A DNA stretch of 64,000 bases from Brasenia schreberi (taxonomy: Eukaryota; Streptophyta; Magnoliopsida; Nymphaeales; Cabombaceae), in assembly GCA_036023115.1 (NCBI GenBank), contig JAYKKT010000037.1:1178001-1242000 (forward strand). The letters run 5' to 3'. The position numbers were made by a program, and so were the translations under genes. Positions 44,207 to 55,700 of this stretch are shown one piece after another (the stretch's first letter is position 1; every line of letters starts with the position of its first letter). Under the pieces are notes generated by a model. That model had not been told where the DNA came from. It saw only the letters and a list, made by a program, of their open reading frames with translations, and did no database searches.

Positions 44207-45040
44207 GACATGGGCCAAATCTATAGAAAATTATCTATATTTCAAAAAATATGGGGCTATTTAAGTGGTTCAAAGGTAGAACCCTCTATTAATGTCATAC
44301 TCGAGGAAAAAGAGGAATATGAAGGAGGTCATAGAACAATCCTATGGGTGCTCATGAACAATATAAATGAGCATACTAGGGACACTTTGACCGATTTCAC
44401 CAATACTAAAGAAGCATGAGAATACTTTAAAAAATTTCATGTTCAAAGCGATGTGGCTTATAGAACGACATTAAGAGACAAATTAGTCCCACTTAGATAA
44501 GAAAATAAAGGGGTAAATAAAGTTTTTGGCGAATATTCCAATGTTTGGAATCAATTATATGGCTACAAAAAGAAATATACACAATGTCTTAGTGAGAGAC
44601 AATGTGAGGATAATGAGAATTTTGTATATCAATTTCTAAGAAGTCTCTGAGAATAATTTGAAGGGGTAACATCATCTCTTATATATCGAAAACCTTTCCT
44701 ACAAAAGAAGAGATTCTTACCGGTCTCCAAATGGTAGAAACGAGAATGAATGAAGCTAGACTTCAAAGAGACACCTCCTTAGCCACATCATAACCTGAAG
44801 CAAATATAAAGGCCTACCGTTCTCATTTCAAAAGTGAAGAAGCAAGAAAAGAGATTATTTGCTATCACTGTAGAGAGGTCGAACACATAAGGCCAAATTG
44901 TCCTAAGTTAAAATAAAAGGTGGCATTAGTAGAAGAACAAACTTCATCTTCTATTATTGCACTCGAAGAAAAAATAAAGAGACTTTAAGCTCAAATGAAA
45001 TACAAAGCAACAATAGGTGTGGTTTGCTCTTCTTCAACTA
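44207..45040 (+). pseudogene. gag: copia-2 gag relic
   Basis: It opens with MGQIYRKLSIFQ (44210) and continues through broken frames with VWNQLYGYKKKYTQCL and ENFVYQFLRSL, then a zinc knuckle at 44855-44915: CYHCREVEHIRPNCPK, a CCHC box in which the usual Gly before His is Glu. Copia-3 carries the same gag layout. Several TAA/TGA stops. Confidence 0.8.
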
Positions 45041-46130
45041 ATCAAGTTTCAGTTTCTTGGATTCTTGATTCTGATGCCTCATTTCATGACTTGCAATGAA
45101 AACATTTGAAAATCATGTGTTTATACTGTGGATGGAACACAATTGAGTATTAATAAAATTGGTGACTTGCAAAACAAAAATTTTAAAGTTTTCAAAAATA
45201 GTATTGTTCCAAAATTAAATTTAAACTTGCTTTCTTGATCTCAAATCTTGGATAAAAATTATGTTATAACTTTTTCATCCACGAGATGTATTGTACAGGA
45301 TCGCCTCTTAAAGAAGGTGATTGGTCATAGCCATAGGGAGGGCGGACTTTATATTATGGACTACCTACATAGCATTGGATATGCTAATATCTTGACTAGT
45401 GATGCTCTCTTATGGCATAAAAGATTATGACATCTTAATATTCAAAAGTCGTATCAATGTCCTCTTGAAATAAATAATATTAAAAAATTTTCTTACAAAG
45501 ATTGTGTACTTGGCAAAATGCAACATCTACCTTTTTCGAACAAAACGCACATCACTACAAAACCCTTTGAAATTGTACACTCATATGTATGGGAATCAGT
45601 ACCTATTTTATCTAAATGAGGTATTTCCTACTATATCATTTTCAATTATGATTTCACTAGATATACATGAGTATATCTTTTAAAAGTCAAATCTAACGTT
45701 TTTCAAAATTTTGTTATATTTCATAATCTTGTGAAAAATCAATTTGATTTTGAAATTAAGATTTTTAGATCTGACTTGGGAGGAGAGTTTATGTCCAAAG
45801 AGTTTAAAATCATCTTGATAAATTCTGAATTGTGCATCAAACTTTTTATAGAAAAACTCCTCAACAAAACGGTGTTTCGAAACGTAAACATCGCCATATA
45901 TTGGAAACCACAATAACCTTGTTATTATCTAGTGGTGTTCCTAAATTTTTTTGGGTTAAAGCCATTATGACTTCTATTTACTTAATTAACTGAATGTCAT
46001 CTTCAACTTTACAAAACATGTCTCCCATATAAAAGCTCTTTCAACTTTCTTTCAACTACTCTAAACTATGTGTTTTTGGATGTATATATTTTGTTTATAC
46101 TAACAAAGATAATAAACTATCTTCTTGTGC
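45041..46130 (+). pseudogene. pol: copia-2 protease and integrase relic
   Basis: The protease box WILDSDASFHD (45058-45093) has Asp in place of the Gly of DSGA. Integrase: LLWHKRL and (after a stop) HLNIQKS, then CVLGKMQHLPF. The first core Asp is replaced (IVHSYVWES for VHSDVWGPS). FDFEIKIFRSDLGGEFMSKE is well kept (45745-45805), then a degraded C-terminal part. Broken by at least five stops. Confidence 0.82.
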
Positions 46131-47590
46131 TATAAAATGTATTTTTCTAGGGTGTGGGATAAATTAGAATGGGTATAAATGTTATGATTATAAAAATGAC
46201 AAACTCTATGTTTTAAGAGATGACAAATTCTTCGAAAATGAATAGTTTTTTAAAGGCATGAATGACGCTTATCCTATTGATGAGTCATCATATTCCTTTT
46301 TGAATGATATCCTAGGAGAAGACATAATACATGTCGAAAATGAGCTTGATGATCATATGATCTCAAGAAAATTAGTTATCTCCTTTGATCAATACTATAC
46401 TAGGAAAATTCTGAATGATATCCCATCTATACCTCGAAGGACTAGTTGAGGTTCTAGACCTCCTGAATGATTTGTTTCCTATCACAGTTTTTTTACCAAG
46501 ACATATAGCAACTAATATTTTCGCTATAAAGGAACCAAGAACTTTCAAGGAAGCACAATCATCACAAGATTGGATTTATACTAATAATGAAGAATTAGAT
46601 GCCCTATATAAAGCTTAAACTTAAGATGTTGTATCTACACCACAAAACAAAAAGATGATAGGTTGTAGGTGGGTCTATAAACTTAAAACTAATGGTGATG
46701 GATCCTTAAAACATTATATAGCTAGATTAACTACCAAAGGATATTCATAGGAAATATGGGATCTACTATGAGGAAACATTTTCTCTTCTGGCCTAAATAA
46801 CAATTGTCAGAACCCTTATAATTGTTTGTGCTATCCAAGGTTGAAATATCTATCAATTGAATGTCAAGAATGCGTTCTTAAATAGTTTGTTAAAGGAAAA
46901 AGTTTATATTGAATCTCCTCCTGATCTTAATATACCCAAGAACTAAGTTCAACTACTCAAAAGAGCTTTATATGATATTAAACAAGCTGCTAAGACTTGA
47001 TTTGATAAGATAATTGAATTCTTGACATTGCATGAATTTGCTACTTGTTATAATGACATGGCTTTGTTTATAAGAAATCTTCTACGATCATTGTTATTCT
47101 TCTATTATGTATCAATGATATGATTATTACAGGTAATAATGATTTTAAGATTCTTCAAATCAAGCAAGAACTTGATAAGATGTTTGAGATAAAAGATCTT
47201 AGACAACTCACTTAGTTTTTGGATATTGAGGTAACTTGAAATGCTAAAGGTTTCTTTTTATCTCAAACTAAATTTATTAATGACATTGTCATTAGATTAG
47301 GTCTTATTGATGATAAAGTTGTTGAAATACCTGAGATAATCAACCAAAAGATGCGACTTGTTGATGGGGAGCCATTAAGTGACCCTATCAACCAAAAGAT
47401 GCGACTTGTTGATGGGGAGCCATTAAGTGACCCTACTCCTTACAGACAGGCAGTTGAGACGCTTACTTATCTCACCATCACACGTTCAGATATTATACAT
47501 GCTTTACATATTGTAAGTCAGTTTAAACATTCTCATACCTTTGTGCATATGAGTGTCGTTAAGAGGATTGTTCGATATATTCAACAATAG
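46131..47590 (+). pseudogene. pol: copia-2 reverse transcriptase relic
   Basis: EAQSSQDWIYTNNEELDALY and GCRWVYKLKTNGDGSLKHYI, ARLTTKGYS mark the RT start (46540-46750). The catalytic box is CINDMIITG at about 47109 instead of YVDDMIITG, so the first Asp of the pair is lost. After KMFEIKDLRQL and FLSQTKFINDIV comes a perfect in-frame 48-bp duplication (47339-47434) of a 16-residue unit, then ETLTYLTITRSDIIHAL. Heavy stop load between 46618 and 47100. Confidence 0.85.
47339..47434 (+). repeat. Perfect 48-bp tandem duplication inside copia-2 RT
   Basis: The units 47339-47386 and 47387-47434 are identical, from atcaaccaaaagatgcgac to aagtgaccct. They keep the local reading frame. Such identity in an otherwise decayed element implies a recent event. 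Confidence 0.95.
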
Positions 47591-48118
47591 ACACTCCACG
47601 ATTGATTATTGTATTTTTATCATCTTCATATTTATTTCAATTAAATGCATATATTGATGCTGATTGGGGTGGTAATATCAATAATAGACACTCCACAACT
47701 GATTATTGTATTTTTCTTGACAATTCTCTAATCTCTCGTAAATACAAAAAACAGCAAAAGTGTCTCTTTCTCATACTGAAGTTGAGTACCATTTAATGGC
47801 CAACACGACCATTGAATTGACTTGATTCAGACGGCCACTGCAGGATTTGGGTGTGACATTAGAGACCACTATAATTCTGTATTGCGATAATAAGAGTGTT
47901 ATGTATATAGCTAACAACCACACATTTCATGAGCGAACCAAACATATTGAGATGGACTGCCGTTACATTCATAAAGGGCATCTATATGATAATTTGGCAC
48001 TATAGTTTGTTAGATCTAAGTATAAGCTTGTTGATGTCTTCACCAAGTCGCTATCCACTCCACGTCTTCAGTTTTTAGTTAGAAAAGTTTCGGTCATGGC
48101 AATGTTAGTTTGATGAGG
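47591..48118 (+). pseudogene. pol: copia-2 RNase H relic
   Basis: LNAYIDADWGGNINNRHSTT (about 47640-47700), YCIFLDNSLISRKYKKQ, ILYCDNKSVMYIANN and FHERTKHIEMDCRYI, VDVFTKSL are all in place. These cover the RNase H catalytic Asp residues of DADW and CDNKS. A roughly 33-bp block (tagacactccac to attgtattttt) appears at 47588-47620 and again at 47686-47717, a second local duplication. Confidence 0.85.
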
Positions 48119-48226
48119 TATTAAAATATGTATTTTTATATTTTTATTTTTATGTAATTGGAACCAGGGCCATTCTGGCCCTAGTATAAGGGCCAGGACC
48201 ATTCGGCCCTAGTATAGTTGGACCAA
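48119..48226 (+). repeat. copia-2 3' LTR, truncated
   Basis: Homologous to 43789-43890 and then lost at the junction tatagttggaccaac | ctcaaaggg. Confidence 0.75.
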
Positions 48227-48227
48227 C

Positions 48228-48318
48228 CTCAAAGGGGGCCAATCACAAGTCACAATAGCTACTTCAATTAGCCGTTTGGGGCTAGGCGGAATGGGCGGCC
48301 TCCTCCTCCTTCTTTTTC

Positions 48319-48360
<42 letters not shown>

Positions 48361-49330
48361 CTGCAGGAATTTTCCTCTCTTTGATGCCTCTAATCAACCC
48401 CCAAGGCCTCCTTTTATATATTTTCAAGGGGTGGTCTAGGGCCTTCCTTGGATCATATTTTGAGCTCATTATGGGAGACCCGATTTGCATCATGATCCAT
48501 CCAAAATTTTCAAACTTTTAGAGATGCACATGGGCCATGTGGGACATGAGAGTGGTCCCCCATGAGCCCATGTGGGCTGGTCTTGGCCAAGGGTGCAACC
48601 CTAGGTGCAACCGATCAAGGTAAGTCACATGTTGGTGCGATTTTGGCCATGGAATGGTGTGAACCAGGTGCAGCCGTGTGAACTTGATGTGGTGGCTCGT
48701 CCTTGGCTCGATGTCACTTGAGTTTTGAGTGCAGCCTATGGTGTATTGTGTCCTCTTGTTGCTTTGTTAACTTTGACTTGGTCATGGTGTAGCATGACTA
48801 TCCCGCCTTCTTGTTTGGCCATGTTCAAGCTTGGATTATCTTGAACTTAGGCAAGGTGGCTTTGACATTGAATCACCCCACCACTTGATTTGGATGTGAG
48901 TCGAGTTTGCCTTTGAGCCTTGGTTTGGGTCGAGTCTTGCTTGCTTACTTTGGATGAACCTAACCCTACTCTTGTCCTTATCTTTTCTACAAGTTTCGTC
49001 TTATGCCGATCGGGCCTTGCCTTATCTTTGGTTAAATCAGCCTTTTCTTTTGTATTTCAAAATTTGAATTTTATGATGCCGAGGTTTCAAAATATTTCTC
49101 AAAAACCTTTTTAATTTGGAAATAATGTTTTTGATTTTATGAAATCCATAGGATGTTGGAAGTAAAGACTCCTCTATCCTTGTCTTCCACGGCTCTCATA
49201 TTTCCATATCTCTTTCGAAGAAGAGGACAAGTGATCTTAATAGTGGTAAATCGTGTCCTTTGAACATTGTACCATGGGTTTTTTTACTTGATCCATAACC
49301 TTTTAATCCTTATAAGTTTTTGACATGAGG
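48228..49330 (-). repeat. Gypsy-type LTR fragment in inverse orientation
   Basis: Read on the minus strand it has the layout of the other gypsy LTRs: GC-rich gcccacatgggctc words, an aaaatatataaaagg TATA-like site at about 48414-48424, then a (GA)n tract (CT on plus, 48327-48358). Neither the TGTAAACACC start nor the CACATCTACA end is present, so both ends are truncated. Confidence 0.65.
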
Positions 49331-49334
49331 AGCT

Positions 49335-50020
49335 TTGTATATATTCATATTTGCTCCTAGCTTGAAAACGGCACAAACGACTTCTTTTGCAACACTTATG
49401 TTTTTCAATCTAGTTTCCTTTATAACTAGATCGACCAAAAATATATCTCACTTTGGTCTAGGTTTTCTATGAATTAAATTTGATGTAATTTTTTTAAATT
49501 CATCCCTTAATTCCAACATAAATAAGAAAAAATATTGATTGCCCATGAACTCTTAAAATTCATTTATTTTTTGAAGTTTTTCAAATTGATCAATACCTTG
49601 AAGTTTCAAATGTATTTTCAAATACACTAATTCAATTTTAAGCTTTTCATCCACATTTTGACAAATTATTCATGTTATTTTGTATTCATTTTTCTCAAGT
49701 TTTCAAATATTGTTTGTATTTTTCTTGGGCTTTAAAAGTATCATCATTGTTTAAATCTTTAATATCTAAAATTAGTTCTTGAATTGTCCCGTCGATGTAA
49801 TCCAAAAAATCTTTAGACAAAAAATACTTTTTCATGGCTCTTGCCCAACTTTGATAACATTTTAGGTCAAGAATGCATTTAAAGACTTATTTTTACTAAC
49901 CATTTCAAGCAACAAACAATAATTTTGATGTTACCTAAAGCTTGAAACGTGAAGCACGCAATATCATGAACTTTCCAATTTTGGCATGCTTCCTGATGTG
50001 CTCGATTTCTTTTAAACAAA
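49335..50020 (-). pseudogene. gag: copia-4 gag relic
   Basis: Minus strand. After the primer site comes a gag-like stretch. The part from about 49530 down to 49340 reads YFFLFMLELRDEFKKITSNL, IHRKPRPK and ETRLKNISVAKE, matching the copia gag pattern L-R-x-E-F-x-x-x-x-S-x-x-x-x-x-x-P followed by ETR. It ends where the gypsy LTR fragment begins. No pol domain was found for this element. Confidence 0.6.
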
Positions 50021-50032
50021 GCTCTAATACTA
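50021..50032 (-). promoter_or_regulatory. Primer-binding site of copia-4
   Basis: Minus-strand tagtattagagc, two G-to-A/C-to-T changes from TGGTATCAGAGC, directly after the ...TTTACA end of the LTR. Confidence 0.65.
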
Positions 50033-50402
50033 TGTAAATATTTGTTGATGTATAAATATTGAAGTGGCCCAATCACAAATCGTTAACATGTCGATCAAAT
50101 CGTCAAGATATCAATACATCTAAATATGAATGTTTCAAATCAAGAATACACAACTTGAGTAAAAAAAGAGACAAATCCAAAAGTCAAAAGGTTGTATAAG
50201 ACAACTTAATTTATTGATGGAGTAATGCTCTATTTATAGAGCAATATTTATAACAAGTGAGAGAGAAGAGAGGAGAAAGGAGAGGGTCAACATTTAATTG
50301 TTGGGGATCAGGTCTCCTCAAGGGCTATATTAACTAGCGAGGGCCTTGATGGCCCTGGCTATCCAGTACCTAAATATGGGTCGGGCCCTAGTGGCTATCA
50401 CA
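50033..50402 (-). repeat. copia-4 5' LTR (about 370 bp)
   Basis: Minus strand: starts TGTGATAGCC at 50402 and ends TTTACA at 50033. It contains gctctataaatagagc (50229-50244), a palindromic TATA region like that of copia-1. The partner LTR is not in this neighbourhood. Confidence 0.65.
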
Positions 50403-50479
50403 TGTTAATACTCACTTAAGTAAAATTTTTGAGATTTTTGGATCCCTATAAAGTGGCTAAAAATATATAAACTCCCAAA

Positions 50480-50801
50480 CTGTAAAATAAAACCAACTAT
50501 ATTTTCACATAACTAAATTTGGTTTGGCCAAGTGAAATCGATGATCTTTTGAAAAGGTGGTTTTGAGTTGAAATTGTTTTGAGAAAACTCAAGATTCCAA
50601 AATCACTCTTCCTAACCATCTAGGTTAACTCTTGAGCACCGGTTCAAGAAGGCTTATGTTGACAAGAACCTACTTTCTCATAATCACTAAATAGTTAGAT
50701 AAATCTCTTTGTAAGTTTGAGTAAACTTGTTGACACACTCGCACACAATTGTTGCAAACAAAGTTTTAAGTCCACACCCAACCGAAAAATTTTGTTTACA
50801 G
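50480..50801 (+). repeat. Gypsy-type LTR U5 fragment
   Basis: The stretch from gtctaggttaact-like catctaggttaactcttgagc to cgaaaaattttgtttaca parallels the last roughly 300 bp of the gypsy-1 LTR (tctacgctgacccttgagc to cacatctaca). Only this end is present. Copia-4 adjoins its left side. Confidence 0.65.
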
Positions 50802-51180
50802 ATTACATTATGAGTTTATCAATTGAGTTTGTTTATTGTGACTTACATTATAGTTGAAGTTGTTTATAGTCACATTGGTGATTGTTTTCTCGTGAATGCA
50901 ATTAGTGATCCATAGTAGTCATTTGGTAAGGCATTAGAAGTATTGTTTTCTTATATAAGCGCTAATCGCATTTGGAACTACATTGGGAACCGAATCACAT
51001 CGAAGAAAACATCCTCAAAGAAGAGAAGACCCTCAACTCTCTTGTGGATTGGTTTTTCATCAATTTAAGTAAAAATATTCTTCATTTTAAGATACTTTCA
51101 CTATATCAAAAATTTTCTTTTTAGATTCTTGATGGAAAAAGAGGAATTTAATTTCTGTTTGACTAGTTCAAACTACAAAA
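50802..51180 (+). repeat. Probable copia-3 5' LTR and leader
   Basis: A TATA-like cttatataagcgc lies at 50952-50963. A very degraded primer-site candidate, ctatatcaaaaat, lies near 51101. LTR ends cannot be fixed because no 3' LTR is present. Confidence 0.4.
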
Positions 51181-51760
51181 TATGAACCCAATCGATGAAA
51201 AATTACTTATATTTCATAAAACTATAAGGCTATGTGAGTGAAAAGAGTCACCCACAAACACTACTTTGGAACAAAAAGAAAAATATGAATGTGGTCCATG
51301 GTTACAAAAGGAAATGCACGTATTGTCTTGACATAAGACTGAATAAAATGAAGATTCTATCTATCAACTTTTTGTTATCTTAAGAGAAGAATTTGAAGAA
51401 GGGGAGTCCTCTCTTATGCACCAAAAGTCATTCTCAACAAAAAAAGAGGTATTTCTAGATCTTCTAATTGTGGAAACAAGATTTAATGATGTTAGACTTC
51501 AAAAAGGTTTAACATTGGTTGCATGTAGGTCAGGGGCTAATATAAAATCATACTAACCCCATACTTCAACCAAGAAGGACATAGTGATACAAAAAAGGAG
51601 GTAATCTATTTTTATTGTAAAGAAATTGAGCATATTGTGAAGAAATGTCCAAAATTGGAAAACAAGTAGTTGTGGTAGATGAAATAGTATATTAAACTTT
51701 CATTCTCATAGCAATTCAAGACAAGATAAAGCAACTTGAGGTTCAATTAAACAAAAAACA
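51181..51760 (+). pseudogene. gag: copia-3 gag relic
   Basis: Same layout as copia-2: a start near MNPIDEKLLIFHK, then IYQLFVILREEFEEGESSLM in broken form, ETRFNDVRLQKGLT, and a knuckle at about 51607-51660 reading FYCKEIEHIVKKCPKLENK. The first knuckle Cys is lost (Phe-Tyr-Cys for C-x-x-C). Stop directly after. Confidence 0.75.
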
Positions 51761-52700
51761 CCTATTTGTACGATGTGCTCCACCACTTCTCATGGAGAAC
51801 AAGATATGAATCTATGGCTACTTAACTTCGAGGTCTCTTTTCACATGACATGCAATGAAAAACATTTAAACATACAAAAAAAACTTTTGATGCGTGTCTT
51901 TACCGCCAATGGGACAAAATTAAAAGTCGATAAAATAAGATATCTTCAAAATAAAGATTTCTCGGTTTCAAAAGAAGTTTGGTTCTGAAACTACATTTGA
52001 ACTTATTTTCTTTATTTCAAATTTGGAATAATAAGTGTATTGTTATCTTCCCATCTAAGATCTGTATTGCAAAGGATCACCTCTCGAATAAGATTGGATG
52101 TGACCATAGATAATGAGGTCTCTATGCGATGGACTATCATACACTCAAAATGGGCATTATAATTTTGGGCATTTTAAGGTTTTGTCAAATGATATACTTT
52201 TTATGGTACAAAAGGCTTGGCACTTTAAATATTTCAAAAGTTGTATTTCATTAGAAACATTTTCTATTTTCTAAAAGGATATATACTATAAACAAGCCTT
52301 TTGAAATAGTGCGCTCTAATGTTTGGAGTCATGCACCGATCGTGTTGAAAGGATGAGCTTCTTATTATGCGATATTCATTGATAACTTTACTAGGTATAG
52401 ATGAATGTATTTATTAAAAGCTAGGTTAGATGTTTTAAAAACGTTGTTAGTTTTCACAATCTTGTTAAGAATTAATTTGATTCTAACATTAAGATTTTTA
52501 CGTGTGACTGTAGGAGCAAATTTGTTTTAAAAGAATTTTAAAATTGTCTTGAAGACAATGAAATTTTTCATCAAACCTCGGATACAAAAACCCACAACGA
52601 AATGTTGTTGTCGAACGCAAGCATCAACATATAGTGGAAACCACTAGGACCTTGGTAGTGTCTAGTGGAGTTCCTAAAATTCTTTGAGCCAAAGCTATCA
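51761..52700 (+). pseudogene. pol: copia-3 protease and integrase relic
   Basis: The protease region lies in frame 51773-51988: WLLNFEVSFHMTCNEKHLN replaces W-[IL]-LDSGASFHMT, so the catalytic Asp is Asn. Integrase fragments follow: NKIGCDHR, WYKRLGTLN, KPFEIVRSNVWSHAPI (first Asp to Asn), FIDNFTRYR, and GVPKIL near 52670. Stops are frequent. Confidence 0.75.
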
Positions 52701-53865
52701 TTACTTCTATTTATCTAATAAACATAATGTTATCTTCTGTATTAAAAAATGCTTCACTTGTTGAGAAGCTATATAAAATTGTCCAAAACTACTCCCATTT
52801 AATAGTTTTGGATACAAATGCTTTGTTTTCACTAATAGAGGGGATAAACTCTCTTCTCATGTTATTGATTGTGTTTTCATACGATACAATATTGAGAAAA
52901 AAGAATATAAATGCTATAATCCCCAAAATAATGTTTCTAGTTCAGTTAATAACCGGAGATATTCTTTCAATTTTTTTAAAAGGAATACTTCTTCCAAAAT
53001 AATGTTTCTAGTTCAGTTGATAACCCTAGATATTCCTTCTTGATTGATGTTTTTGGCAGTAATGAAGACATAGATGGAGAAGTAAATGTAGAAAATCAAC
53101 ATGATAATGAGCCATTGCATTCAAGGAATATTGTGACTCCATTTGAAAGATATTACATTAGGTGAAATTCGGAGACTGTTGAATATTTCGTAAGGAGATC
53201 TAGTAGAGAATTTAAGCTTTTTGATAGATTTGTTTCTTATGAAACCTTCTTATCACAATATAGAGCACTATTTACTGCTATTTCAGTCATTAAGAACCTA
53301 AAACCTTTAAGGAAAACCCAAATATCCCAAGTTTGGACTAATGGTACGAACAAGGAATTAAATACCTTGAACAAGGTCCAAACATAAGAGATAGTTAGTC
53401 GGCCTGAGACTAAAAGCCTATAAGATGTAGGTGGACATATAAGATTAAGATAAAAAGCTTGTTTAATTGCCAGAAGATACTTCCAAGAATATGGAATAAA
53501 CTATGACGAAACCTTTGCTCTAATACCTAGAATAATTATAGTTAGGACTTATAGCCATTAGCACAATTAAAAATTAGAATATCTTTTAAATGGATGTTAA
53601 AATTATGTTTTTAAATAGGTGATTAAGAGAAGAGGTCTATATGAAACCTCTTTATTGTCTTTCTACTTCAAAAAATCATGTTTTGTATTTGAAAAAGGTT
53701 TGTATGAACTTAAATAAACTCTTAAGTGGTTGATAAAATGACTGAATTTATGGTTGTTTATGATTTTACATGTTAAATTGACAATGCATTCTTCGTAAGA
53801 AAGTCAGTTGTAGGTATTGTAATTCTTTTATTATATGTAGATGATATAATTATAAGATGTAATGA
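52701..53865 (+). pseudogene. pol: copia-3 reverse transcriptase relic, truncated
   Basis: A linker region (53040-53160) with acidic residues leads to RT pieces: YFQEYGINYDETFALIPRII, then KSCFVFEKGLYELK and finally FFYYM-DD-IIIR at about 53825-53860, where the copia homology stops. RNase H and 3' LTR are missing. 52923-52968 and 52994-53039 are two near-identical copies of one segment, 71 bp apart. Confidence 0.75.
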
Positions 53866-55700
53866 TAATACACACATACATGTACGCTAGTGCGCTGTGA
53901 GAAGTGATTATTATTAGCATGAAAAGTCCCATCAGGTTCTTTTTCTCGCACTTGAGAAGAGAACATTACGATGATCCATCAAGTTCTGATGCAGAAACAC
54001 GTAGAAAAGCAAGCGCAGTTCTCTCTCGTGAACCCTTAACTTATATTTCTTGTACTGACAGTTGCTTGCCCGTGGAGTTATCTACAATTCTGTCTCTCTC
54101 TCTCTCACACACACAATGGGCTATAAACCTCAGGAAGTGGGCTATAAACCTGTTCCATAGGGGTGGCAATCTTATCCATCGGTCGAATGCGTAAACGACA
54201 GATTGACCAAAATCCTGTTATTTTATCATGTCACCTTCAGAATACTAACAGGACTTAATCTCGTTCTGGTCAATCCGACCTGAATGACTTGAACTTGAAT
54301 ATATTGCACTGCAGGAAATTATAAAAAGTGGGATTCTTCCGATTCTACATCAACTGGTCATGTTTTAAAAATGGATTATTTTACCATTTACTTGAATGCC
54401 AATCCGATGTAGTGGATCTATGAATCTTGACCTCTAATTTCGGGTGAGCTATATTTGATATCTTTCGTGAATCATGAACTTCTTGCTTAATGCCTTAAAC
54501 TCAATTTACAACCTATCAAAGTCGATCTATCTCAATACTTGGAGAATTCATTCTCTTCAAGTACTTTAAATCTAGCTGATGCCAAATTGAAATATCTGTG
54601 ATTCTAAGTCCCCATATAGTTCATTTCCAAATGGTTATATCCAGGTATTAAGCTCCTCCAACCATTTGAGCGCAATCCACTTGACTTTCGTCACCGATGA
54701 TCACTTTGAATGAATTATGATCAACCAGCCTAGCTTTCATTTTAGCTAATAATTTGCTATTGATGAGGTTGTGAGGTCTGTCGGTGTAGCTAAAACATAT
54801 CCCTTACTAGCATGGGCATCAACAACTACTGCATTGTCACGAGGATTGAATATTACTTGTAGATATGCATCATCACCTTCAATGTGTGTCAATATTAGCT
54901 ATGTGATTCTTCATGACCATTTTGAAAAAACTCTTCAAACACTTCATCTTCACTCCCATGCTTTGAGTTGCTTTTGTGCTAGAGTACATAGGTGCACTTA
55001 TAAGAGCAAATCTGACATACCCTCTTTTCGCTTGCGCGTATTGTACATGCTTTCTTTTCCAACAGGCTCTATGGTGGCAATGTACGTGAAAACTTTTGTA
55101 GCAATGTATGGAGCCTAATTTTTGCAGTACATATTGATTAATTTTTCAACACAACTGATCAAGAGCCACACTAGTTCTTCATCTCATACAATCAAGGCAT
55201 CACCTTTTCAACTTTCAATATGGAAGCTTTTGGATCACCATTAAGAAAGAATGCTAACTCGATTGAAATCTTCTTAAAAGGAGTAGAATGAGAGAGAAGT
55301 GGTTGAGATGACTTCACTTCTTAACATGGCCATCTTCATGCACGCCCCTTTCTTGTGGAATTAACTCCAAAGGGGCTTTTGAATTGGATTCGTTACTGTA
55401 CGTCTTTTCTTGAACACGTTGCGGTTCCTTGGATGGTCCTAGTTGGCCCTCTTTGTGGTTCATTAACTGTAAGCTTAGACAAGGATGGTTTCTTCAGGGT
55501 TAACCTCTTGAATAATGTCCCTTCGCTCTATATTCAATTTTGTGATATCCATCATATTATCATCTTTTGAACAATACCATTCATGACCACTTCCCTCATG
55601 AGTTTCATTCTATCGTTATTCAATACATTCCTGAGATGGAATTAAAGGAAATGCCTTCTCATGAACTGCATCCTTTTCTTTGTTCTTCGCAAAACTCCTG
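53866..55700. other. Unassigned DNA
   Basis: It follows the copia-3 truncation. A 22-bp near-repeat around gggctataaacct occurs twice at 54117-54152. The word taggggtggcaat at 54158 looks like a plant hAT terminus, but no matching right end was found. Frames of 96, 115 and 71 codons (53904, 54771, 55355) have no recognised domain. Confidence 0.4.

Larger units (their letters stand above)
43789..48226 (+). mobile_element. copia-2: decayed Ty1/copia element with truncated 3' LTR
   Basis: The 5' LTR (43789-44045) starts TGTTAAAATATA. The 3' LTR begins at 48119 (TATTAAAATATG, first G mutated) and is cut at about 48226, where gypsy LTR sequence on the minus strand begins. The interior has a Met-tRNA primer site, gag, protease, integrase, RT and RNase H in copia order. 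Every domain has stops or lost catalytic residues. Confidence 0.88.

Noticed and set aside
48209..48521. Frames over the CT/GA tract in the inverted LTR fragment
   Set aside because: Arg/Glu or Ser/Leu repeats from a microsatellite.
54158..54437. Possible hAT element starting taggggtggcaat
   Set aside because: The candidate right end (ttgacctcta) does not match the left end well, and no 8-bp duplication is present.
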